64,000 nt of DNA from Tetradesmus obliquus. Its lineage: Eukaryota > Chlorophyta > Chlorophyceae > Sphaeropleales > Scenedesmaceae. Positions 33,482 to 44,233 of this stretch are shown piece after piece. The position numbers and the translations under genes were made by a program. The stretch lies in assembly GCA_030272155.1 (NCBI GenBank), contig CP126206.1:558001-622000 (forward strand). Reading direction: 5' to 3'. The stretch's first letter is position 1, and every line of letters begins with the position of its first letter. The notes below the pieces were generated by a model, which was given only the letters and a program-made list of their open reading frames with translations, had not been told where the DNA came from and made no database searches.

Positions 33482-36326
33482 TCACTGCTGCTTTGCCGCC
33501 TCCTCCAGTTCTTTGTTGAAGTCCTCCTCGTCAACAAACACCCACTTGTAGCCGTCAGGGTCGATAGTGGCCATAATCTTGGTGCCAATGCCAGGCACAG
33601 GCCCAGGCTCGCGGCTGATGGCGCCGCCTGCTGCCCGGATCTGCTCCGCGGTCTTGTACACGTCCTTGGTGCTCAGCGCCACCTGCAGGCGAGGTGATAG
33701 GCAGCAAAAGTTATTATGCTTCCTGTGGCGAAGCACTGGTGCTGCATTGATCTGCTCTGCGGTCTTGTACACGTCCCATGTGCTGGGCACCACCTACACG
33801 CAGCACAGCGACCCCACAGCATCGCACCACACCAAACAAGCCACACAGCTTCTGCTCCCCGCTGCCTGGTCTCAGCCGTGTGCCGATGCCTGTGGTGCTC
33901 AGCGCAAGCTGCAGACGATGCTGACACAAACACCTCCGCACACCTGTGCATCAGCACAAACACACCTACGCACAAACCACACCTGTGCACCAACACACCT
34001 GTGCGCAAACACACACGCGCACGCAAACACCAACACACATGTGCACAACCACACCTGTGCGCAAACACACCTGTGCGCAAACACACCTGTGCGCAAACAC
34101 ACCTGTGCGCAAACACACATGTGCACACAAAACACCCCCCACACCTATGCGTATGCGTTGCCCTTGGCGTACTCCGTCTTGCCCTAGTTGTAGGTCATGC
34201 ACCACAGCAGGGCCATACCTGTGCATCAACACAAAACAGACCTATGCACACGCGCACCTGTGCGTATGCGTTGCCCTTGGCGTACTCAGTCTTGCCGTAG
34301 TTGTAAGTCAGCTCCAGCAAAGCGAGAGCTATAGCATCACAACACACCAAACATGCCACACAGCTTCTGCTCCCCGCTGCCTGGTCTCAGCCATGTGCAA
34401 ATGCCCGTTGAGCTCAGCGCCACCTGCCGACCCAACCACCCCCTGCATGCCTGTGCATAATCACAATCACAGCCGCGCACCTGCGCACCTGTGCATATGG
34501 TCTGCCTTTGCCGTACTCAGTCTTGCCGTGGTTGTAGGTCAGCTCCAGCAAAACAACGGCCGCAGCACCACACCAAACGAAACACGCCACACAGCGTCTG
34601 CTCTCCGCTGCCAGCGCCACCTGCGGATAACACTGACTTAAACACACCGGTGCACAAACCCACCCGCACACCTGTGCACAAACACACCCCGGCACATGCG
34701 GATCAACACACACCTGTGCACAACCACACCCCGGGACATGCGGATCAACACACACCTGTGCACAAACACACCTGCACACCCGCACACCAACACAGCTGCG
34801 CACCAACACATGCACGCACACTAACCCCAACACACCTATGCACCAACAAGACACATGCGCATCTGTGCATATGTGTTGCCCTTACTGTACTCGGTCAGGC
34901 CGTAATTTTGGGTCAGCTCAAGCAAAGCGAGGGCTACAGCATCGCACCACACCAAACCCGCCAGACAGCTTCTGCTGCCCGCTGCCTGGTCTCAGCCATG
35001 TGCCAATGCCTGTGGTGCTCAGCACCACCTGCAGACACTGCTCTGACACAAACACCCCCGCACACCGTGCATCAACACCCATACACCCCGCATGCCTGTG
35101 CAGCAGCACAACCATACCTGTGGACAAACACATACGCGCATACGAACACCAACACACCTGCGTACAAACACACATGTGCATAAACGCACCTGTGCGTATG
35201 CGTTGCCCTTGGCATACTCGGTCATGCCATAATTGTAGGTCATGCACCACAGCAGGGCCATACCTGTGCATCAACACAAAACAGACCTATGCATAAACGC
35301 ACCTGTGCGTATGCGTTGCCCTTGGCGTACTCAGTCTTGCCATAGTTGTAGGTCAGCTCCAGCACGCAGTTGTCCTCCTCAGGGCCGTAGCCCAGGAAGG
35401 CCAGCGTGTACTTGTAGTCAGGCACATCCCTGCAGCCAGGCAGCAGAGGGCACGCAGCAGTTCACGCACATGCACAACGCGTTGTTCCACATGCTTGTAG
35501 TCAGGCATGTCACTGCAAGCGGCAGACGCAGGTGTACCTGTACTCAGGCACACCCCTGCAGGCAGGCAGCAATATTAGGGTTAGCTGTGGTCAGGCACTG
35601 CCCACTGGCAAAGTGCGCTCGCAAAGAAAGGCCTCGAGGCCGTAGCCCAGGAAAGCCAGCGTGAACTTGTAGTCAGGCACGTCCCTGCGGGCAGGCGGTA
35701 GAAGAGAGCAAGCAGCGGTTCAGGCGCATGCATGTAACCAGGCACGTCCCTGCGGGCGGCAGAGGTAGGTGTACCTGTGCTCAGGCACATCCCAGCATGC
35801 AGGCAGCGGCAGTGGGGGCAGCTGTGGTCAGCTCCAGCACGCAGTTGTCCTCCTCAGGGCCGTAGCCCAGGAAGGCAGCGTGTACTTGTACTCAGGCACG
35901 TCCCTGCAGGCAGGCAGCAATATTAGCATCATTGAGATTAGCTGCGGTCAGGCACTGCGCACTGGCAAAATGTGCTGAAAAACGCTTCCTCAGGGCCGTA
36001 GCCGAGGGAAACATGCGTGTACTTGTACTCAGGCACGTCCCTGCAGGCAGGCAGCAACAGTGGCATCGACAGTGGTCAGGCACTGCCCGCTCTCAAAGAG
36101 CGCTCGCAAAGAGATCCCTCAGGGCCGTAGCCCAGGAAATCCAAAGTGTACTTGAACTCAGGCAGGTCCCTGCGGGCAGCACAGGCAGGTCACCTGTGCT
36201 TCGGCAGATGCAGGTGTACTTCGGCAAAGTATCCAAGCATATGCTGCTGTGCAGCAGCTGCTGCTGCTGCTGCCTGCCCTCCGCCCACCTGGTGCACAGC
36301 AGCTTCATGCCCAGCACCTTGCGCTA

Positions 36327-36372
<46 letters not shown>

Positions 36373-36504
36373 AAAGCACGCAGGGCACTGCTGCTGCTGC
36401 TGCCTGCCCATCCGCCCACCTGGTGCGCAGCAGCTTCATGCCCAGCACCTTGGTGAAGTAGTCAATGCTGCGCTGCAGGTCACCCACACGCAGCATCACC
36501 TGCC

Positions 36505-36545
<41 letters not shown>

Positions 36546-38045
36546 GTCATGTTACAGCAGTGTGCTTCAGCCCAGGACCGTGCTTGCGCGCCAACACTCT
36601 GCAACCTGACGGAGCTGGCGGTGATGATTGTATTTGGTACTGTTGAGTCACTGGCGTTTGTAACACAACATAGGCTGCCTTTACCGGGCATAGTGGGGGC
36701 TTATAACATGAAGCAGCATACTGAGATGCTAGTACTGCTGAAAAGCAGCCAAAGTGCAGTCGGTTCGCTGCGCACAGCTGGAGCCTGGCACCCTGGAACC
36801 TTGTAGATGAACCCTAGCAGCTGAAACCTAGCAGCTGAAATACAGTAGTCGGGAGTCCCAGCAGCTGGCACTGGGCAGCTGGAACCTAGCAGCTGGGGCG
36901 TAGCCCGCCCAGAACTGTCCGCCCCGCTCACCTGGCACAGCAGCTCCTTGGCCTGCTGGCAGCTTAACACCTAGTACCTAAAGACCCAGCAGCTGAAACC
37001 CAGCTGCTGGAGCCTAGCAGCTGGCGCCTGGTGAGGCCAGCACTGTCTGCACGCACCTGGCACAGCGGCTCCTGTGTCTGCTGGCAGCTAAACAGCTTGT
37101 ACATAAGACCCAGCTGCTGAAACCTAGCAGCTAGCGTCTGGTGAGGCCAGCACTGTCTGCACGCACCTGGCACATCGGCTCCTGTGTCTGCTGGCAGCTA
37201 AACAGCTTGTACACAAGACCCAGCTGCTGAAACCTAGCAGCTAGCGCCTGGTGAGGCCAGCACTGTCTGCACGCACCTGGCACAGCGGCTCCTGTGTCTC
37301 CTTGCGCTGGATGAGCTCCCACATGTAACCGGTGGGGTCCTTGGCAAAGGCGATGACCGTGCTGCCGCCCTTCACGGGGCCGGCCTCGCGCGTGATCTGC
37401 GGGCACATCAAAACAGTGGCGAGAGCAATATGCACAAGGCATGTGTAAGGACGAAGTACATGTGTGCAAGCGAAGACGCTCAGGCGGCTGATGGGTGCTT
37501 GGGCTGCCGCCTTTCACGAGGCCGGGCTCAAACGTGACCTGCTGGCACAACAAACAGGCATGCATCACAATAGCAATAGGCACAAGCCATGTGTGCAAGC
37601 AGAAGCAATTCAGCAGACCCGTGGGTGCATGGGCTGCCGCCCTTCACGGGGCCGGCCTCCCGCGTGATCTGCGGGTATGCAGCACAAGCCATGGGTGTGC
37701 ATGCAGCTCAGGTGAAGCATGGGTGCATGGGCTGCCGCCCTTCACGGTGCCAGCCTCGCGCGTGATCTGCGTGCACAGGGTACGGGTATGCAATGTATGA
37801 CGCTGCATTGTTGATACGCTGCAGTGTGCAATGCCGCTCAAGTACTACAGATGCGCTGCCCAGCATTCATCACTCCTCATTGCAGCCGCATGTGTGCGAT
37901 GGGCTGCAGCTGCCACAGGCACAGGCGTGCAGTAGTCATGATCATGTGTGTGCAGGTGCGAGCATGTTGACAGGTAGACAACAGCAGCCGCTTACCGTGC
38001 CGCCTGCGGCCTTGATCTTGTCTGCTGCAGCATACACATCTGCAG

Positions 38046-38095
<50 letters not shown>

Positions 38096-39035
38096 GGCAC
38101 CAAATCAAGCTGTTGCAGCGGCCGTCTACCACCCTACACCTATAACGTGTCCTGCATTGACCATGTCAGCGACAGCACCATGTGACACATGCACGCATCA
38201 TGCTTGGCCCTGCACACCCGCAGCTGGAGCTGGCCGCACCACCCTAAAACCTCAGCATGCAACAGCTTGCTGCTACGTGCATGCCAGTGCCCCAAAGACC
38301 ATGCAGCGCTCAGCTTCGCTCCTGCCACCGCCGCGCTACACACAATGCACACCGTCTGCTGATAGGCGAACGCTGGCTGTGCTCAACACACCAGGCTATG
38401 AGTTCACAGTGCATTTTTTACTGTCACTTACTGGCCAACCAAACAGTGCTTGGCGTTGCCCCGCCCACGCACCTGGCAGCGCCACGCCAAAGTGCCCGAA
38501 GCCTTCCCCAATGTCGTAGCTGTCAACGCCGTAGTTGTAGGTCAGCTCAACTGCGCGCATGCAATCAACACAACAACAGGCAGCAGCAGCAGACAGCGGA
38601 CAGATTGGTCAAAGGCCAAGCAGCACATGCAGCAGCAATTGGTTAGGGCCCAGCCGTTGCTGGTTGTGCAATGCTGCGCATGATGCTTCTCTGGCTCATT
38701 CATTTTTCACCAGCTCAGCATTGAGCACGCAGCAGCTCTCTTCCTGCCTGCCGCTGCTGCACCTTGTGTTGCATGCCATTTAGTACTGTTTGACAAACCG
38801 CTCTGCTGCTCACTGCTGATGCTGCTGTGTGTGACGCTGGCATGCCCTTGCGGCTGCTGCTGTCCACTGCTGATGCTGTTGCTGGCCTGGCCTCACTGAT
38901 GCTGCTGCTCACTCGCAAAGTTTGTCTCCTCAGGCCCGTAGCCCAGGAATGCGTTGCTGTACTTGTCCTGGGGGATGTCGCGCTGCCGCAGCAGCTTCAT
39001 GCCCAGCAGCTTGGTGTAGAAGTCGATGTGCTTCT

Positions 39036-39079
<44 letters not shown>

Positions 39080-39798
39080 GACACACTGCAACACAACCAG
39101 ATGCCACGGCTGCTCCTCTCACAGTCAGCGCGGCAACAGCTGGCATAGGCACTGCACATCACGCAGCTGCAGACAGAACAGTATGGCATGCTGGGAGCAG
39201 GCACCCAACAGGCAATGCAGGCCAACCAGACAAGCCAGGGGTGGGCAAGGAACAGGGCAACGCCACCCAAGCAGTGGTGATGCCGTATCACCCGCTGCTG
39301 TACAACACGGTTGCATATGGAAGGTCGCTGGTAGCTTGCAGGCAAGCTCTCCCAGTCAGCTGCTGTGCACGCCAATGCAACAGCGCTGTTGGCACTGCAA
39401 GCCAGTGAGCTGTGCATCGGGCTGCAGCAGCTGTGCATCGGGCTGCAGCAGCTGTGCATCGGGGGGCAGCAGCTGTGCATCGGGCTGCAGCAGCTGTGCA
39501 TCGGGGTGCAGCAGCTGTGTATTGAGCTGCAGCGGCTGTGCATGGGCTGCAGCGGCTGTGCTCGGCTGCGCCGGTCTTCCCCACGCACCTGCATGTCTCC
39601 CACGCGGTACACCGCATGCAGCATGCGCCTGCTGTCCTGCTGCAGCCACTCGCTGTCTGGTGCTGCAGCTGCCATGGTGGTGAGGTGGCGCCTGCCTGCA
39701 GGCCTGCACAGGCGCGAATGCAGCGGCAGCGGCCAGCAAGTGCAAGGGGTAGAGTTCCCATGTTGTGCTAGCAGCATTGCTGGCATACTACAGCTCAT
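33482..39798 (-). CDS. GLO1: Glyoxalase I (lactoylglutathione lyase), two-domain plant type, 8 exons
   Basis: Isomerises the hemithioacetal of methylglyoxal and glutathione to S-lactoylglutathione. Exons: 39798 or 39675-39589, 39033-38913, 38550-38473, 38039-37996, 37396-37277, 36499-36420, 35429-35303, 33682-33482; every phase closes. From ATG 39675 the protein is 285 aa, the usual size for this type. From the upstream in-frame ATG 39798 it is 326 aa with an Arg/Ser/Pro-rich leader (ending [11 protein letters not shown]) that could be an organelle transit peptide. In the short form, domain 1 (residues 18-145) keeps the metal ligands H20, E71, H89 and E137 (ELTYNYG, GFGHFGV, YMWELIQ). Domain 2 (151-270) has Gln at two of these positions and Val at the last, so it is probably not catalytic. 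The introns are filled with junction copies. Confidence 0.93.
33700..35302 (-). repeat. Intron 7 of GLO1: tandem copies of the exon 7 donor end and exon 8 acceptor start
   Basis: The end of exon 7 (reading [14 protein letters not shown] then GTGCG) recurs near 34150-34190, 34265-34310, 34495-34545, 34865-34915 and 35190-35240. Truncated copies of the exon 8 start (VALST and DVYKTAEQI) recur near 33740-33800, 33880-33910, 34385-34420 and 34990-35040. Some copies carry both, so the unit spans exon end, intron and next exon start (about 300-500 bases). Only 33682 and 35303 join in a complete frame. Confidence 0.85.
33930..34140 (-). repeat. Minisatellite built on a 5' splice-site motif
   Basis: Units of about 16-18 bases of the type cacctgtgcgcaaaca (plus). 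On the sense (minus) strand each unit contains gcacag followed by gtgtgt, matching the exon 7 donor (GCACAG then GTGCGT). Many donor-like sites therefore lie in series inside intron 7 of GLO1. A related looser array spans 34640-34830. Confidence 0.8.
35430..36200 (-). repeat. Intron 6 of GLO1: about eight degenerate copies of the exon 7 acceptor start
   Basis: Copies of the junction ctgcag followed by GGACGTGCCTGACTACAAG, some continuing through the FLGYGPEE codons, occur near 35505, 35550, 35665, 35740, 35790, 35890, 36040 and 36165, spaced about 45-150 bases. The longest (near 35905-35830) reproduces most of the first half of exon 7 with a frame-breaking deletion. The full, in-phase exon begins at 35429. 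Confidence 0.8.
36240..36419 (-). repeat. Donor-side copy of GLO1 exon 6
   Basis: The end of exon 6 (VLGMKLLRT codons and the AG followed by GTGGGCGG donor at 36420) is repeated at about 36327-36285, with one substitution (TGC for CGC). A CTG/CAG array (36328-36372, plus) separates the two. Confidence 0.85.
36507..36542 (-). repeat. CTG(sense)12 array at the exon 6 acceptor of GLO1
   Basis: CAG on the plus strand, CTG in the sense of GLO1. Only ccgg separates the array from the acceptor CAG preceding exon 6 (36499). Confidence 0.9.
36900..37276 (-). repeat. 110-bp tandem repeat of the GLO1 exon 5 donor junction
   Basis: The exon 5 end (Gln-Glu-Pro-Leu-Cys-Gln codons then GTGCGTGC) recurs with exact 110-base spacing: acgcacctgg begins at 37271 (real), 37161 and 37051, with a more diverged copy near 36930. 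The copies extend about 20 bases into the exon and about 90 into the intron, and end with the tagcagct filler. Confidence 0.9.
37397..37790 (-). repeat. Three tandem copies of the GLO1 exon 5 acceptor junction
   Basis: The junction gcag followed by ATCACGCGCGAGGCC and about 25 further exon bases recurs near 37771, 37670 and 37541 (sense order, before the real site at 37396). Each copy runs to the GGCGGCAGC codons and then diverges. Units are about 100-145 bases. Confidence 0.9.
38048..38092 (-). repeat. CTG(sense)15 array at the exon 4 acceptor of GLO1
   Basis: Fifteen CAG units on the plus strand, CTG in the sense of GLO1. Only ccctgcag separates the array from the start of exon 4 (38039). 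Confidence 0.92.
39037..39078 (-). repeat. CTG(sense)14 array abutting the exon 2 acceptor of GLO1
   Basis: Fourteen CAG units on the plus strand, CTG in the sense of GLO1, directly followed by the acceptor CAG of exon 2 (first exon base 39033) with no other pyrimidine tract. Confidence 0.93.
39405..39560 (-). repeat. 21-bp minisatellite in GLO1 intron 1
   Basis: About seven units of 21 bases around gctgtgcatcgggctgcag (plus), degenerating toward exon 1. All sense-strand frames are open across it but none is in phase with both flanking exons. Confidence 0.85.
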
Positions 39799-39866
39799 GC
39801 GAGGGAAGTCGTGCGAGGGAAGAACATTGCTGGCAGGTACACATGTCAGGGCTTGAACCAACGATC

Positions 39867-41110
39867 ATGATTCTCCTTCTTGTTTCCTCTGATGCTGCCA
39901 CTTGTATTGCTGCTGGGGCACCAGCGCAACCAGCGCAGCATTGCTGCTGTAGCTGTTGTTGCTGCAGCTGCTGCTGCCTTGGCTCTGCTGTGCCTCTGCT
40001 TAACGGCTGCTCGAGCTGCTGCTACAACGAGAAGTCCCAGCTTACTGTACAACAATGTGCCAGTGACAAATGCACGTTCTGCACAGACGGGCATGCGATC
40101 AGTTGCACACAGGTATATCGCATCCCGGGCCTGCTGCCTGGCCACGTGTGTCGCTTTGTACAACATGCATGTTTCCCTGATCTTCGCAACGATCTGTAAA
40201 TTGCAGGGCCTGATCAGTACGCACCTGTGGTGGGTGAAGGGTCGAGCGGTCCGGACGCAGCTGTGGCTCACCGTCTTCGCCAGCCTGTCGCAAGTAAACG
40301 TTGCAACATTAGTTCACTGTTTGAGATGCTGCTGACACGCCTCCGCTGTAGCAGGCTGCTGCCCTTCTGTGCATGCAACCACAAGTACCTCATTGCACGT
40401 ATGGGCAGGCTCATGGTGCTTGGACAACCACTGACTGCAGGAATACAGCACATACGTCGTTGCCTGCAGGTTACACAGGCTCAGGAGGCCCAGTACGTGA
40501 GAATGTTGGCAAATACCTGAACCCAACTGGGGTTCTTTTGAACCCACCTGGCAATGCAACACCAGGCGTGTTCAAAGATGCGTGCAGGCAACACGGCCAA
40601 ACACTTGCACTTCACCCAGGCACTATGGCCCTGCTCCTGCGCAGCGCTTGCGCCAGGAACGCTGCCATTGCCTGGAACCTTGTGCAGCCCAACCTTTGAG
40701 CAAACAGAGTCGCCGTATCATTTGCAGGCAGATGCAGAGGATGGCAGGATGCGCGCATTCCCACCACATGGTGAGAAAGGCACACGTGCACTGCACATTC
40801 ACGGCGATACAGCTGCACACCGTGTACACATGTGCTGTGCATGGCAATGCAAATGCAGCTGCAATGACCACCATCCTACAGTGACACCATCACCATGACG
40901 GTGTGGCTGCACAATCACGCGCCTGTTCAGCGCACACATTGCCAGTGATGCAGTACGCTCTGGGCAGATGGACAGCAGTATAAGCCATGCACTGCAAGTC
41001 TCTGTCAGGATGACTTCCACCGCACTGGCTGCTCTCAAAAGGCTTTGCACCGTGCACCAGGGCATCCCTGGTGTTTGCCTGCAGTCACTTTTCCTCAGAC
41101 GACCATCAGT
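39867..41110 (+). CDS. Possible plus-strand multi-exon gene, unresolved
   Basis: Several exon-like stretches lie here. Near 39890 an ATG frame has a hydrophobic segment ([20 protein letters not shown]) that could be an anchor and reaches a donor (cacacag then gtatat). Near 40206-40290 is an acceptor-preceded frame. At about 40470-40700 a frame of some 75 codons is protein-like (NVGKYLNPTGVLLNPPGNA, then GTMALLLRSACARNAAIAW). A short exon-like piece lies near 40730-40770. I could not join them with consistent phases, and part of the region may be untranslated. Confidence 0.3.
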
Positions 41111-41186
41111 GACTGACACACGTGTGCTTCTTTATAGGCATGTCAAACCATTTCACAACAATGAGCCTCCTCTGTGATGAGAACTC

Positions 41187-43950
41187 TCAACTAGGCTGCG
41201 CAGCACCAGCAACCTTGCTAGCTTTGCCGCCCGCCTTGGTACTTGCCTTTGCCCCTCTGCTTGGCTTTGTGGCAGCTTTGGCAGCTGTTGCTGATGCTGC
41301 ATTCTTTGCTGCTGGCCCGCCCTTCTCCTGCAGTGCTGCTGCATACAGGCAGCGCTCCACCAGCACTGCCGTCCAGCCAGTGCCTGCAGCCAAACATGCA
41401 GCATGCAACCCAATAAGTGGTGGACATGCTAGCACAAAGGCAGCGTTGAGAAGGCCTCTGCTGCATGTCACCTGTAGCTGGCATATAATCTGCCTGCAAG
41501 CGGGCAGAGCAGCTGTGCCTGATGCAGCATGCCGAGGGGAATGATCAAGGCATGGCAGAAGCATGCACTGTGGACCATGATGAGTGACAGACAACATGTA
41601 ACGCATTGGCAACAGAGCCGGCCAGCCGAGACCCTGCTGCATCAGCCGTTGAGCAAGCTGCAGTCACACCAAGTGCTGACTGTAACCTTGGATGCACATA
41701 TGACACCACATTGACTTCAACCAACTCAACCTCCAACGAATCATGTGCACATCTGGACACATCAGTGCAGCTGTGTGCTGCTGCAGCATACTGCGCCTCA
41801 CCAGGGTCGACCTGCCTGAGCCAGTCTGCCTTTGCCCTGAGCGCATCCAGCAGCTGCAGGTAGGCCTTGGCCGTGTAGTCCCTGCCAGCAGCACATCACA
41901 CAGCGCCAGGCAAGCACAGGCAGCAGGGCATTAAAGCGTAAGCTGAGCAGCTAGCTGCGCCAACAGCAGGGTACATTGTCATACTAACTGTGAGAGTCTT
42001 ATGCCAGGATGGCAGCATGCATGGCCGTGCCGGTTGTTATTAAGCACAGTGGTCAACATCAAGTGCTGCAGAGGTGCGGGACAGCAGCTTTGCTCAGCAG
42101 CACAGCACGCGGCGCCAGACAAGAACAGGCAACAAGCACAGGGCAAGCATTGCAGTGTAAGCTGAGCAGCCAGCTGAGCGTGACAGTCTGTGCCAGCGAC
42201 AGCATGCATGGTAGCACAGGTTGTGGCAGGGTCATGTGTGGCCAACATTGCGTGCTGCGGTAGAGCGGGCCAGCAGCTTGGCCTGGCAGGTGAGCCGGAG
42301 CCAGGGCACTAGGCAAGCCGCACACAGCACGGCACAAGACAGGTCGGCAGCACATGCAGGGGCATCAATCACCCACCTGCTGCCACATGCCTACTGTGAG
42401 CGACACACTGCATGCAGAGCTGCAGTGTGCTCATTGCAGCTGCTGCCAGGAAACCCCCACCTGCCGCCACATGCAGCAGCCTAAACATAAACAACACATT
42501 GCATGCTAGCCTGCAGTTTGCTTGCTGCAGCTGCTGCCAGGGGGCCCCCACCTGCCGCCACAGGCTGCCTGCAAGGCCTCATCTCCCATGTAAGGAGTGC
42601 TGCCGCTGGCATCAGCAGCAGCCAGCGCAGCAGAGGCAGTGGCAGGCCCCACGCCCTTGAGCACAGTCAGTGCATCCAGCGCTGCCTTCACAGCAGCAGC
42701 ACCGGGCGCTGCTGCTGCTGCTGCTGCTGCTGTAGCGGAGTCCTGCTCAGGCAGGGCAGGTGAAGCAGCATCGCCTGCAGCTTTCGTCCGCTTGCCAGCT
42801 TTTGACGGCTGCTCTGGATGCTGCTTGCGTTTGCGACCGGCCCCTGCTCCTGCCGCTGCTGGTGCGACTGCTGCAGTTCCTGCTGCATCTGCTTCAGCAG
42901 CATCGTTGCCAGCACTGCTGCTGCTGCTGCCGAGCAGCAGTGCAAAGGCTTTGCGGGATACCTCCTGCACCTGTTGCTCCTGCAGTGGCAGGCGGCAGCA
43001 ACAGCACATGTTGTTTGAGAAGCAGGTGCCTCCCACCAGTCTGCTGGTCATGCTGCTCACAGGGCACACGTGGGTACATCCTTGGTTCTTAGTAGCCAAG
43101 GCACCGTATAACAGTGAACCAAATACATCCTGCATGCAATGTGTCTGGTCAGCACCCTAGCCTGCAGGCAAGTGCACCTTGGCTTGCAGCCAGCTGCACC
43201 CTGACAGCACCAGCAGCACCAACCAGCTCTGCGTCACTCCAGCACCACCCTGCACTGCCAAGTGGCTTCTAATCAGGCTGCCTGTGTATTGGTGCAGCTG
43301 CAGTCACACGCGCTGCATGCTGTGTGATGCATTGCTGGCAGGGCACTCAATGCTGTTGCAGCACAGAGCGCTCACCGTCGCTGCTTTGGCGTAGTCCAGA
43401 AGGCGAGGCCGCCATTTGCCGTAGTTCAGCTTCCAGTCCACCTACAGCGTGCAACCCAGCCGTCACAGCACTGGCTGATATACAGCCGTCTCAGCAGCAG
43501 TGCTGTGCAGCTGAGCAGTACCAGGACATGGCTGGTCAGCTCACCAGCTGCACCAGCTCTGCTGCTGTGATGTGTGCATCTGGCGCCCTGCTGCGGATAG
43601 AGCCAGGCAGCACATCCTCGTACCATCTGCAAGCATGGAAGCCAAGACAACACAACTAAAGCTCTACATGTTCCTGCCATACATCGGTAGGGCGGCAGCA
43701 GCAAGGCACGGGGTGCGCAGGCACAAGAGGCTTGCCATCAAATGCATTGCAGCGTGGTGAGCTATGCCATGATCAAAAGCACCTACAGCTCCACAGCAAA
43801 CGGTCAAGTCATTTCTGTCGAAACACCTGATCACCTGTTGAGCTCCTGCAAGCGTTCACTGGCTTTGGCCTGCCATGCATTGGCCAAGCCCTGCTGCACT
43901 GCTGCCCATGGCGCTGCTGTGTCAGCAGACCACAACTTTGTTGAAGCCAT
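41187..43950 (-). CDS. Helix-hairpin-helix protein of unknown function, 6 exons, 322 aa
   Basis: Exons 43950-43835, 43626-43545, 43441-43376, 42979-42552, 41881-41802 and 41383-41187 join in phase from ATG to TGA. The order of motifs is WYEDVLP, then WKLNYGKWRPRLLDY, SRKAF, a basic Ala-rich linker (GRKRKQ and GKRTK, possible nuclear signals), the helix-hairpin-helix ALTVLKGVGPATASAAL, then YMGDEALQAA and YTAKAYLQLLDALRAKADWL, and a Lys/Ala-rich tail. I recall this block order from an uncharacterised eukaryotic family shared by plants and fungi. The GVGPATA hairpin suggests DNA contact, but no catalytic residues of a glycosylase are evident. The poly-Ala segment of exon 4 is CTG-coded. Confidence 0.82.
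42365..42551 (-). repeat. Donor-side copies of exon 4 (helix-hairpin-helix gene)
   Basis: The junction TGTGGCGGCAG then GTGGGGG, real at 42552, recurs about 85 bases away (near 42466) and again near 42377 (sense order), with the following intron bases (cagcagctgcag) also repeated. The copies include about 11-20 bases of exon end. Confidence 0.8.
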
Positions 43951-44233
43951 GCCTTGCAAACCGATGGTGCGTGAGGTAGTTCATGAAACATAAGCTAATC
44001 AACGGCTAGGACGCAGAGAAGGCACATGTTCTCTGGGTACAAGCGACACGGAGGTTTCAAGGTCCTGCTCGGAGCTAACTACTCCTCTACAAGGAGCCTC
44101 ATGCGGACACTTATGCTTTTTGGTTTTTTAAACTACTTCTTTGCGTAGACGTGCAGCGATCCGTTCTCAAGTGCTCACCCCGACAGCAGCACCCTCATTT
44201 CCTGCCCTTGGGTTGAACACTGAATCCGAAGGC
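43951..44233. promoter_or_regulatory. Shared intergenic region of two divergent genes
   Basis: Only 283 bases separate the ATG of the helix-hairpin-helix gene (minus) from the ATG of the coiled-coil gene (+), so this is probably a bidirectional promoter. It includes an AT-rich stretch near 44113-44135; no named element is assigned. Confidence 0.5.

Noticed and set aside
34000..35300. CRISPR-like array (short repeats with spacers)
   Set aside because: The units vary in length, have no constant spacers, are derived from the GLO1 donor sequence and lie in an intron of a eukaryotic gene.
33482..35429. A second glyoxalase gene or pseudogene nested in intron 7
   Set aside because: The extra [16 protein letters not shown] and VYKTAEQI pieces are short junction copies in tandem, never a full domain. 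They fit repeat units rather than a gene copy.
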